This document shows, in pieces, positions 1 through 5,697 of a stretch of DNA of 8,706 nt. The stretch's first letter is position 1, and every line of letters starts with the position of its first letter. The position numbers were made by a program, and so were the translations under genes. A model generated the notes under the pieces. It worked only from the letters and a program-made list of their open reading frames with translations. It was not told where the DNA came from and searched no databases. Origin of the DNA: JANXQG01 sp037147235 (GTDB lineage Bacteria > Planctomycetota > Planctomycetia > Pirellulales > Thermoguttaceae); contig JBAWVO010000275.1 in the NCBI GenBank assembly GCA_037147235.1, forward strand, positions 1-8,706. The letters run 5' to 3'.

Positions 1-40
1 CGACTGCGCGGCACACGCCCCACGCCCCCGCCCCATACGG

Positions 41-46
41 TATAAT
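41..46 (+). promoter_or_regulatory. Candidate -10 box for the ROK kinase gene
   Basis: A perfect TATAAT lies in an otherwise very GC-rich leader, about 50 bp before the kinase start. Transcription would begin near position 53 and leave a leader of roughly 40 nt that includes the Shine-Dalgarno at 85-89. No recognisable -35 hexamer sits 16-18 bp upstream, where the sequence is C-rich, so this could be an activator-dependent promoter or a chance match. Confidence 0.4.
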
Positions 47-95
47 CCGGGTAGGTTCCGCGTTTCAATGATTTAACAAGCAATAGGAGTTCATG

Positions 96-1472
96 ATGGG
101 AAAAACAGTTCGCGAACGGCTTTACTTGGGCGTTGATATCGGCGGCACAAAGATTCAGGCCTCGCTGGTCAGCGAATCGGGAGCCATTTTGGGAAAGCAG
201 CGGCAATCGACGCCGCGGACCGGCGGACCGGAGAAGGTTCTGTCGATGATCGAAACGGTGATGCAGGAAGTCCTCACCCAGGCCAAGCTCGAAACGACAG
301 ACCTCACGGCCATCGGTGTCGCCGTGCCGGGCGTCGTCGAGCCTAAGTCGGGTTATGTCGTCGTCACGCCGAACATGAGCCTCACCGGTGTGTCGATCGG
401 TTCGCATCTGGAAGGCCGCTTCCATGTGCCCGTCGCGATTGGCAACGACGGCAACCTCGGCACCTACGGCGAGGCTTGGCTTGGCTCCGCCCGCAAATCG
501 AGAAGTGTCTTGGGCATATGGGTGGGTACGGGCATTGGAGCGGGATTGGTTCAGAGGGGGCGGATGTGGCGTGGGGCACGTGAGTCGGCCGGAGAGATTG
601 GACATATCATCATGCAGATAGGCGGCCCGCTCTGCGGTTGCGGTAATCGCGGTTGCCTGGAGGCCTTGGCTAGCCGCACTGCGATCGAGCGCGATATCCG
701 CGAGGCACTCCAGGCCGGCGGATCAAGCAAACTGACCGAGCTTTCCGGCGGCGACCTGAGCGTTATCCGCAGCGGTGCTATCCGCAAGGCATTGAAGGCC
801 GAAGACCCGCTGGTGACCAGCATCCTGCATCGTGCCGCCGAAACATTGGGCTACGCCTGCCTCACCGTGCGCCATCTGGTGGACCCGGAGGTGATTGTTT
901 TGGGCGGCGGCCTGATGGAGGCTTGCAGCGAGTTCATGATGCCAATCCTGGAGAACATCGTCGGCTCCGACCGCTTGCCGGGTGCCCGTGAAGGCGGTCA
1001 TGTATTGCTCTCGGCCCTGGGCGACGACGCCGTGGTCCTCGGCGCGGTGGCCTTGGCCCGCAAGCAGGTCGGCCGAAGTCCATTCAAGAATCGTTATCGC
1101 GTCGAACCGACCTATCCCCAGATCGCCCGTTTCAGTTTTGGTGAAATCGTGGTCGGCGAGAGGGCTTATGATCGCGACATCTATATTTTGGTTAGCGGTA
1201 AAGTCAAATCGCGCGACAAGGACCTCGCCAAACACGACGGCGAGGACATGCATGCCATTGGGCCGAAGGAGCTTGGGGAGGTTTGCCGAGGCGGCCCCGA
1301 GGTGCTGTTTATCGGTTGCACGAAGGCCAGCGAGGTTGTCCTCAGCGAGCAGGCCCAGCGGTATTTGAGCCAGCGCTCGATCCGTTGCGAAATCCTACCG
1401 GCCGTGCAGCTTATCGACCTCTACAATAAGTCGAAAGCACGCAAGGCGGCTCTGATTCATGTGACGTGCTAG
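96..1472 (+). CDS. ROK-family sugar kinase (glucokinase-like) with C-terminal Mth938-like domain
   Basis: This is probably an ATP-dependent hexose or N-acetylhexosamine kinase acting in the cytoplasm; the substrate cannot be told. Numbering is from the second Met. The N-terminal phosphate loop is DIGGTK (Asp14, Gly16-Gly17-Thr18) and the catalytic-base motif is GNDGN (Asp118). The sugar-binding EIGH (Glu167, His170) is followed by the ROK zinc motif CGCGNRGCLE, with Cys180, Cys182 and Cys187. A typical ROK protein ends near residue 322. About 120 more residues follow, and from about 340 they match the Mth938/NDUFAF3 fold: a start like 'fGeIvVgerayDrDI', a central 'pEVLFIGC', then a C-terminus LYNKSKARKAALIHVTC, which is the family's characteristic ending. 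The role of that domain is unclear. Two adjacent ATGs (93, 96) are possible. AGGAG at 85-89 lies 6 nt from the second and only 3 nt from the first, so 96 is preferred. nadA follows and is probably in the same transcript. Confidence 0.88.
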   Translation: MGKTVRERLYLGVDIGGTKIQASLVSESGAILGKQRQSTPRTGGPEKVLSMIETVMQEVLTQAKLETTDLTAIGVAVPGVVEPKSGYVVVTPNMSLTGVSIGSHLEGRFHVPVAIGNDGNLGTYGEAWLGSARKSRSVLGIWVGTGIGAGLVQRGRMWRGARESAGEIGHIIMQIGGPLCGCGNRGCLEALASRTAIERDIREALQAGGSSKLTELSGGDLSVIRSGAIRKALKAEDPLVTSILHRAAETLGYACLTVRHLVDPEVIVLGGGLMEACSEFMMPILENIVGSDRLPGAREGGHVLLSALGDDAVVLGAVALARKQVGRSPFKNRYRVEPTYPQIARFSFGEIVVGERAYDRDIYILVSGKVKSRDKDLAKHDGEDMHAIGPKELGEVCRGGPEVLFIGCTKASEVVLSEQAQRYLSQRSIRCEILPAVQLIDLYNKSKARKAALIHVTC

Positions 1473-1537
1473 AGGGAAGAAGGGATATCCCAACCGCGCA
1501 TGTGGAAGTAAGCACGGGTCTATCCGAAAGAATCACT

Positions 1538-2680
1538 ATGTCTATCCTCCTCGCCCCCACTCAATCCGCCTACGAGCTGCAACCGTATAAGGAGCTGACG
1601 AGCGACATCCTCACCGAGCGGATCCAGCGAGTCCGAGCTGCCCTGGGCCGGCGGCTTTTGATCCTGGGGCACCATTACCAGCAAGACGAAGTGATCGCCC
1701 TGGCCGACCTCCGCGGCGACAGCTATCAACTCAGCGCACTGGCCGCTGCCGAAGAAGAGTGCCGGGCCATCGCCTTCTGCGGCGTACATTTCATGGCCGA
1801 AACGGCCGACATCCTCGCCAATCGTCCCGAGCAAATCGATCGACGCGGCGGCGAGCGCGTGACCGTCATCCTGCCTGACATGAAGGCGGGCTGCTCGATG
1901 GCCGACATGGCCGCCATCGAACAGGTTGAAGATTGTTGGGAGCAACTGGCCGAAGTGATCGATGTCGAGGGGGTGATGCCGGTCACCTACGTGAACTCGG
2001 CGGCCAGCCTCAAGGCATTTTGCGGCCGGCATGGCGGAATCGTCTGCACGTCGTCCAACGCTCGGGCCGTGCTGGAATGGTCGTTTCAGCGGCGGCGGCG
2101 AGTACTCTTCTTCCCCGATCAGCACCTGGGCCGCAATACGGCTTTGAAGATGGGCATTCCGTTGGGCGCAATGCCGGTATGGGATCCGCGCAAGAGCGAA
2201 CTGGGCGGTAATGGTCGCCCGGCAATTTTCACCAGTCGCGTGATCTTGTGGAAGGGCCATTGCAGTGTCCACCAGATGTTCCAGCCGCAGCACGTGGCCC
2301 AATTCCGCGCGAAGTATCCCGGCATCAAGATTCTCGTCCATCCCGAGTGCATGATGGAAGTGGTCGAGCAGGCCGACGTGATCGGCTCGACGAACCGCAT
2401 CATCCAGGCCGTCGAACAGGCCCCGCCGGGCAGTCAATGGGCCATCGGCACGGAACTGCATCTGGTCGAGCGTCTGAAGCACGAACATCCCGAGCAGGAG
2501 ATTCACTTCCTCTCGCCGATGATCTGCATGTGCGCGACCATGTATCGCATTGACCTGCCGCATCTTTGCTGGTCGCTGGAAAACCTCGCGGCCGGCACGC
2601 CGGTAAACATCGTGCGGGTTGATGATGAAACGGCCAGTTTTGCCCTGGAATCGCTGCGGAGAATGCTGGAGGTGAGGTAG
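1538..2680 (+). CDS. nadA: Quinolinate synthase NadA
   Basis: NadA condenses iminoaspartate with dihydroxyacetone phosphate to quinolinate in de novo NAD synthesis, using a [4Fe-4S] cluster. Numbering from ATG 1538 gives 380 aa. The dihydroxyacetone-phosphate-binding pair is in LILGHHYQQDE (His45-His46). Family motifs follow in order: PDMKAGCSMADM (Cys119), VTYVNSAASLKAFCG, FFPDQHLGRNTA, ILWKGHCSVHQ, HPECMMEV (Cys271) and MCATMYRIDL (Cys332). Cys119, Cys271 and Cys332 match the three cluster ligands; Cys330 is an extra nearby cysteine. It is longer than E. coli NadA (347 aa) because it has the insertion around MPVWDPRKSELGG seen in long-type homologues. The frame is open back to GTG 1466, which overlaps the kinase stop, but residues before ATG 1538 do not look like family sequence. 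The Shine-Dalgarno is weak (GAAAG at 1526-1530), consistent with translation following the kinase. No nadB or nadC lies in the window. Confidence 0.95.
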   Translation: MSILLAPTQSAYELQPYKELTSDILTERIQRVRAALGRRLLILGHHYQQDEVIALADLRGDSYQLSALAAAEEECRAIAFCGVHFMAETADILANRPEQIDRRGGERVTVILPDMKAGCSMADMAAIEQVEDCWEQLAEVIDVEGVMPVTYVNSAASLKAFCGRHGGIVCTSSNARAVLEWSFQRRRRVLFFPDQHLGRNTALKMGIPLGAMPVWDPRKSELGGNGRPAIFTSRVILWKGHCSVHQMFQPQHVAQFRAKYPGIKILVHPECMMEVVEQADVIGSTNRIIQAVEQAPPGSQWAIGTELHLVERLKHEHPEQEIHFLSPMICMCATMYRIDLPHLCWSLENLAAGTPVNIVRVDDETASFALESLRRMLEVR

Positions 2681-2738
2681 CGGCCCCCCCCAGTGTGAGA
2701 GCAAGCGGGTGCTAACGGCATTTTTTCTTCATGGCCAG

Positions 2739-2750
2739 CCGCTAAAGCGG
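2739..2750. repeat. Short intergenic hairpin CCGCT-AA-AGCGG
   Basis: This 12-bp near-palindrome has 5-bp perfect arms and lies 59 bp after nadA. It sits in a 126-bp spacer that also holds a C8 run (2684-2691) and a T6 run (2721-2726). The T-run precedes the hairpin instead of following it, so this is not a classical terminator on the + strand. It resembles the short palindromes scattered through planctomycete spacers, but only one copy is visible here. Confidence 0.35.
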
Positions 2751-2769
2751 TCACGGAACCATGAACTTA

Positions 2770-2798
2770 TTGAACAGACATCGATCACGTGATATAAT
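2770..2798 (+). promoter_or_regulatory. Near-consensus sigma-70 promoter of the antitoxin-like gene
   Basis: TTGAAC (2770-2775) is separated by exactly 17 bp from a perfect TATAAT (2793-2798). Transcription should start at about 2805, only about 2 nt before the ATG at 2807, so the mRNA would be essentially leaderless; no Shine-Dalgarno can exist on it. The spacer and start region hold three perfect palindromic elements: ATCACGTGAT (2784-2793), ATAATTAT (2794-2801) and CATTAT-ga-ATAATG (2803-2816). They are plausible operators for the encoded ribbon-helix-helix protein. Confidence 0.7.
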
Positions 2799-2806
2799 TA
2801 TCCATT

Positions 2807-3055
2807 ATGAATAATGTTATGGTTCAAGTCGATGATGACCTGTTCGCCCGCGCGTTACAGATCGCCGAGGCCCGTCAGACGACCGTTTCAGCAATGGTGG
2901 AACATTTGCTCCGCGTGGTCGCGGCACCGCCGTTGCGGCACAGCGACCTTCCCCCTTTGACTCGCCAGGCACTGGGGATGCTGCCTTCGATGTCCGATGA
3001 ACAGGTGAAGCAGGTGCTCGATGAGGAGCGCGTGCGCAAGTACGTATCGATATGA
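2807..3055 (+). CDS. Ribbon-helix-helix antitoxin-like small protein
   Basis: This 82-aa protein begins with a short beta strand (VMVQVDDDLFARA) followed by two helices (LQIAEARQTTVSAMVEHLLRVV). That is the ribbon-helix-helix DNA-binding layout of VapB/CopG-like type II antitoxins. The C-terminal half (PPLTRQALGMLPSMSDEQVKQVLDEERVRKYV) is charged and probably partly disordered until bound to a toxin, as in such antitoxins. The expected role is DNA binding at its own promoter and toxin neutralisation. The stop TGA overlaps an ATG (ATGA at 3052-3055), the arrangement common between antitoxin and toxin genes, but that frame closes after four codons and no PIN or other toxin ORF follows. The gene therefore looks like an orphan antitoxin. 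ATG 2819 is an alternative start. The assignment to a fold is fairly safe; the partner is unknown. Confidence 0.72.
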   Translation: MNNVMVQVDDDLFARALQIAEARQTTVSAMVEHLLRVVAAPPLRHSDLPPLTRQALGMLPSMSDEQVKQVLDEERVRKYVSI

Positions 3056-3226
3056 AACATAGCTGACTTCCAATTTTGCGGAGTGCCGGCGATCACGGCT
3101 GAAGAACTACTTGCGGTACTGCAACCAAATCACGAGTGACCGAGATCACGGTTGCAGGTGCCCTCGCTTTGGCCGCTTACGGAATTGCGGTTGCGCCAAT
3201 CGCTGTCCCGCCGTTTGCTCGCTGCC
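3056..3226. other. Spacer with possible remnant of a lost toxin gene
   Basis: No complete gene is visible between the antitoxin-like gene and exbD. In the antitoxin frame, 27 sense codons follow its stop and include ITAEELLAVLQ before TGA at 3137-3139. A second frame opens with GTG at 3136, overlapping that stop as GTGA, and encodes a hydrophobic stretch. These short open pieces could be fragments of a decayed partner gene or chance. I recognise no PIN-domain acidic motif, terminator or RNA gene here. Confidence 0.3.
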
Positions 3227-3712
3227 TTATCGTTCTCCCATCGCCACGAGGTTCAACTTCACAAACTTCCCGGTCTTCGGCAGCTTCTGTTCCGAACAGA
3301 TCCCGATGACCTTTATGACCTCGTTGTAGTGCAGGCTCTCGCTGGCCTGGACGACGACCTGCTCGATGGGACTGCCAGGTTCCGTCAGCATCCTCCGCAT
3401 GTTGTCGCGCAGGACATCGAAGGTATCCGCCGGCAAATCGTTGATGGTCATGCGGTCGAGGCCGCCACCAGTGGAGAACAGATTGATCCGTAGCGTGTTG
3501 ATGCCTGCCAGTTTGATGTTCGACAGATCGGACTGGCCTGGGCTCGGACATCCGACGACCATCGGTTGGGCCGGCGGAAGGTGCAGTTGCACGGCCGGTT
3601 CGGAAGGTCCCGGCCGGAAGGTCAGAATGAAAAAGGCGAGTAACTGGAAGGCCATGTCGAGCATTGCCGTGACGTTCAGTTCCACACCCTCCGCTGAATG
3701 TTGACGAGCCAT
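3227..3712 (-). CDS. ExbD/TolR-type biopolymer transport protein
   Basis: ExbD/TolR proteins couple the proton gradient of the inner membrane, through an ExbB/TolQ channel, to TonB- or Tol-type machines in the envelope. This 161-aa protein has the family layout: a short cytoplasmic N-terminus (VELNVTAMLDMAFQ), a single transmembrane helix at about residues 15-33 holding the essential acidic residue Asp19, and a periplasmic domain. The usual NVTP reads NVTA, so the conserved proline is missing. The periplasmic part has two cysteines (Cys55, Cys139) that could form a disulfide. The domain is somewhat longer than E. coli ExbD (141 aa in total). The frame is open further upstream to 3853, but ATG 3712 is fixed by a perfect AGGAGG 6 nt away and by the homology start. 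No exbB, tonB or receptor gene is in the window, so it must use a partner encoded elsewhere. Confidence 0.85.
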   Translation of the reverse strand: MARQHSAEGVELNVTAMLDMAFQLLAFFILTFRPGPSEPAVQLHLPPAQPMVVGCPSPGQSDLSNIKLAGINTLRINLFSTGGGLDRMTINDLPADTFDVLRDNMRRMLTEPGSPIEQVVVQASESLHYNEVIKVIGICSEQKLPKTGKFVKLNLVAMGER

Positions 3713-3718
3713 ACCGCG

Positions 3719-3724
3719 CCTCCT
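3719..3724 (-). promoter_or_regulatory. Perfect Shine-Dalgarno of the exbD-like gene
   Basis: AGGAGG on the minus strand, inside a purine run GGGGAGAGGAGG, lies 6 nt before ATG 3712. It is the strongest ribosome-binding site in the window and decides the start against the longer open frame. Confidence 0.85.
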
Positions 3725-3869
3725 CTCCCCATTGCAATAGATCTGCCTTCCACTGTCCATTCGTATCCAGCGGTGACGATTATTCCGTTCTACGCAGGGC
3801 CACGTTGCAATCGCGGGCGTTTTCGGCTCAAATAGAGGGGAACCCTTTCGCAATCCTCACGGATGTTTC

Positions 3870-3874
3870 AGGAG
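3870..3874 (+). promoter_or_regulatory. Shine-Dalgarno supporting the GTG start of the AroE-like gene
   Basis: AGGAG lies 11 nt before GTG 3886, slightly longer than the ideal spacing. The only other upstream option in frame is TTG 3805, whose extra 27 residues do not resemble the family, so this site supports the shorter form. Confidence 0.5.
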
Positions 3875-3885
3875 CCATTCCTCTC

Positions 3886-4734
3886 GTGTCCAGTCCCGCG
3901 GTACAACCTATCTTGGCACTGCTGACCTACCCAGTCGGCGGCAACCCCATGCAATATGCCTTTGAAAAGGCATTCGCCCACCTGAATCTCGACTGGCGAT
4001 TCCTGAGCCTGGAGGTCGCACCGGAAGGTCTGGCCGATGCCGTGCGTGGGATGCGGGCGATGGGTTTTCGTGGCGGCACGATCGCCGATCCCCACCGCCG
4101 GACCGTCCTTCCGCTACTGGACAGCACCACCGATACGGCCGCATTGTTGGGCAGCGTGAATCTCGTTGTCGGTGAAGAGAACCGCCTGCTGGGCGACAAC
4201 ACCGAAGGCCGTGGGCTGGTTGAATCACTCCGCCGCATGACCGATCCGGCCGGCAAGCGATGTCTGATCCTCGATGCCGGCGAACTAGCCCAGGCCGTGG
4301 CCGCGGAATTGGCCTCGGCCGGAGCCGCCGAAGTCCGTATCGCCGATCGGTCGGCCGAACGGGCTGCAGCCACGGCCGGGCTGCTGATCGGTAAATTTCC
4401 GGCGGTTGTATCGTCGTTGGTTTGGGAAGGCGGTTTTCATGTGCCGGAAGACATCGACGTTTTAATCCACGCATTGTCGCTCGAACCGCACGATGCCAAA
4501 ACGCACCTGCCCGTCGAGGTGGCCAGTCTTCGTCCCGAGCTGATCGTCGCCGACCTAGCCGTCAATCCGGATGAAGCATGGCTGCTGCACGAGGCGGCCG
4601 CGCGGGGATGCAAGACAATCGACGGCCTCGGTGCTTTGGTCTCGCAAATGGCTGTCGATTTCCGTCTCTGGACCCTGCTCGATCCCGATCACCCATTGAT
4701 GCGAGAGGCGGTGGAAGAGTTTCTGGAACTGTAG
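3886..4734 (+). CDS. Shikimate dehydrogenase-fold protein with altered active site
   Basis: This 282-aa protein has the full AroE architecture. Numbering is from GTG 3886. An N-terminal substrate domain (LTYPVGGNPMQYAFEKAF, then LDWRFLSLEVAPEGLADAVRGMRAMGFRG) is followed by a Rossmann NADP domain (LILDAGELAQAVAAELASAGAAEVRIADRS). The C-terminal signature is DGLGALVSQMAVDFRLW, with Gln254 conserved. True AroE reduces 3-dehydroshikimate in aromatic amino acid synthesis. Key positions differ here. The substrate serines of HSxSP are Asn20 and Met22; the catalytic Lys of P-(H/F)-K-E is Arg71 (PHRR); the catalytic Asp of NTDG is Glu107 (NTEG). The dinucleotide loop GAGG is DAGE and the INATSxG motif reads IHALSLE; Asn92 of GAVNT is kept. 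The frame is intact with codon use like its neighbours, so this is not a decayed gene. It may be a pseudoenzyme or act on another substrate. It is divergent from exbD, and I see no convincing promoter in the 173-bp gap. Confidence 0.8.
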   Translation: MSSPAVQPILALLTYPVGGNPMQYAFEKAFAHLNLDWRFLSLEVAPEGLADAVRGMRAMGFRGGTIADPHRRTVLPLLDSTTDTAALLGSVNLVVGEENRLLGDNTEGRGLVESLRRMTDPAGKRCLILDAGELAQAVAAELASAGAAEVRIADRSAERAAATAGLLIGKFPAVVSSLVWEGGFHVPEDIDVLIHALSLEPHDAKTHLPVEVASLRPELIVADLAVNPDEAWLLHEAAARGCKTIDGLGALVSQMAVDFRLWTLLDPDHPLMREAVEEFLEL

Positions 4735-4751
4735 CGGCAGTTTCTTCGTAG

Positions 4752-4800
4752 GGCGGATTTTAATCTGTTTGAACGGAATGAATTCCGTTGGCTCTCCGCC
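4752..4800. repeat. Nested intergenic hairpin after the AroE-like gene
   Basis: Outer arms GGCGGA (4752-4757) and TCCGCC (4795-4800) enclose a perfect 8-bp stem, AACGGAAT (4772-4779) and ATTCCGTT (4782-4789), with a 2-nt loop. It begins 17 bp past the stop codon, so it could protect the 3' end of the mRNA or help terminate, but no T-run follows. It resembles the dispersed palindromic spacer repeats of planctomycetes. Confidence 0.55.
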
Positions 4801-4819
4801 GGATTTGCGGATAATTGCG

Positions 4820-4869
4820 GTGCGGGCTTCCCGCCTGCCCGTTGAACCAAGCAGGCGAGACGCCTGCAC
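4820..4869. repeat. Palindromic GC-rich dispersed-type repeat
   Basis: Two 19-bp arms (4820-4838 and 4851-4869) are inverted copies matching at 16 of 19 positions around a 12-nt loop. Each arm is itself nearly palindromic: the right one contains GCAGGCG-aga-CGCCTGC, the left GCGGG-ctt-CCCGC. The minus strand would spell peptides such as VVQASRLLG and GAGVSPAWFNGQAG, which I recognise as spurious products of a short repeat common in planctomycete and verrucomicrobial genomes. It is therefore non-coding DNA of REP/interspersed type, just upstream of bioD. Confidence 0.65.
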
Positions 4870-4910
4870 CACAAATTGAATTTCCGTGCTCCCACCCACT
4901 ACCGTGAAAA

Positions 4911-5645
4911 ATGCAAACGCACGATCCTCCAGGACTGTTCATTACCGGTACCGATACAGGCGTAGGTAAGACCTACGTCACCGCGCTCATCGCACGATCA
5001 CTCGCGGCTTCCGGACGACGTGTGGGTGTCTACAAGCCGGCGGCCAGCGGATGCAACCGCGACGCTCAAGGCCGACGGGTTTCTGACGATGCCGTGATCC
5101 TTTGGGAAGCGGCCGGCCGACCAGGCGACCTGGAACACGTTTGTCCGCAGTGTTTTGCCGCCTCTTTGGCCCCGCATTTGGCCGCCCGGGCGGAAGGCTG
5201 CGAGATCAACGCCGAATTGTTGCGCACCGGCGTGGACTACTGGCGATCGCACTGCGACATTGTGCTCGTCGAAGGTGCCGGCGGGCTGATGTCGCCACTG
5301 GGTGACGATGAGTACGTGGCCGATCTGGCCCGAGATCTTGGTTTTCCGCTGATTGTCGTCTCGCGCAATGTTCTCGGCACGATCAACGCCACCCTACAGA
5401 CGTTGATCACGGCCTCCGTCCATCGCGGCGGTCTGAAGGTCGCCGGTGTCGTGCTCAACCATCCCGCTCCGCCGTCTGCCGACGACATCAGCCTAACCAG
5501 CAACCGTGTCGAACTTGCCGCCCGCTGCACCGCGCCGCTGTTGGCAGCCGTGGTGTTTGGGGCCAAACGATTTGACAGCGCGGTCGATTGGTTTGGATTG
5601 GCAAAGTTGGGCTTGACAGGGAAAATCGGGGTGTGGCGAAAGTGA
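4911..5645 (+). CDS. bioD: ATP-dependent dethiobiotin synthetase BioD
   Basis: BioD closes the ureido ring of 7,8-diaminopelargonate with CO2 and ATP to give dethiobiotin, the penultimate step of biotin synthesis. The 244-aa protein (E. coli 224-225 aa) has the P-loop GTDTGVGKT at residues 13-21, the carbamate-site lysine in VYKPAASGC (Lys42), and SLAPHLAARAEG, a family segment. VEGAGGLMSPL (Glu121, Gly122-Gly125) binds substrate and Mg2+. Later come the IVVSRNVLGTINATLQTL strand-helix and GVVLNH (Asn183), the base-recognition region. All catalytic elements are present, so it should be active. The start is the first ATG after the repeat-filled spacer. No good Shine-Dalgarno precedes it, only GTGA. 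No other bio gene is nearby, so the pathway is split. Convergent with alaS. Confidence 0.94.
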   Translation: MQTHDPPGLFITGTDTGVGKTYVTALIARSLAASGRRVGVYKPAASGCNRDAQGRRVSDDAVILWEAAGRPGDLEHVCPQCFAASLAPHLAARAEGCEINAELLRTGVDYWRSHCDIVLVEGAGGLMSPLGDDEYVADLARDLGFPLIVVSRNVLGTINATLQTLITASVHRGGLKVAGVVLNHPAPPSADDISLTSNRVELAARCTAPLLAAVVFGAKRFDSAVDWFGLAKLGLTGKIGVWRK

Positions 5646-5672
5646 AAATGTTTTGGTATCACTGTCCAATTT

Positions 5673-5688
5673 GGGATCTCCGTATCCC
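5673..5688 (+). other. Small hairpin after bioD
   Basis: GGGAT and ATCCC arms surround a 6-nt loop 28 bp past the bioD stop. No T-run follows, so it is only a weak candidate for a 3'-end structure. Confidence 0.25.
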
Positions 5689-5697
5689 GAAGTGAAT

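Noticed and set aside
723..1253. A 176-codon minus-strand open frame inside the kinase gene
   Set aside because: It is a shadow of the ROK kinase reading frame with no family motif.
1482..1491. Perfect palindrome GGGATATCCC between the kinase and nadA
   Set aside because: It is a 10-bp isolated palindrome inside an open frame with no promoter near it; it could be chance.
1520..2704. A 394-codon open frame on the minus strand opposite nadA
   Set aside because: It mirrors nadA exactly, is rich in His/Arg/Ala as expected of GC-rich antisense frames, and has no recognisable domain.
2700..2726. Rho-independent terminator after nadA
   Set aside because: A T6 run is present, but the preceding sequence gives only a 4-bp AGCA/TGCT stem, too weak to call.
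3136..3309. A GTG-started frame overlapping the upstream TGA, encoding a hydrophobic segment
   Set aside because: It has no Shine-Dalgarno, overlaps exbD antisense by 83 bp and its tail is low-complexity Ser/Arg; not supportable as a gene.
3152..3493. A 113-codon plus-strand open frame running into exbD, as a possible toxin
   Set aside because: Most of it is antisense to the well-supported exbD gene, and it shows no toxin motif.
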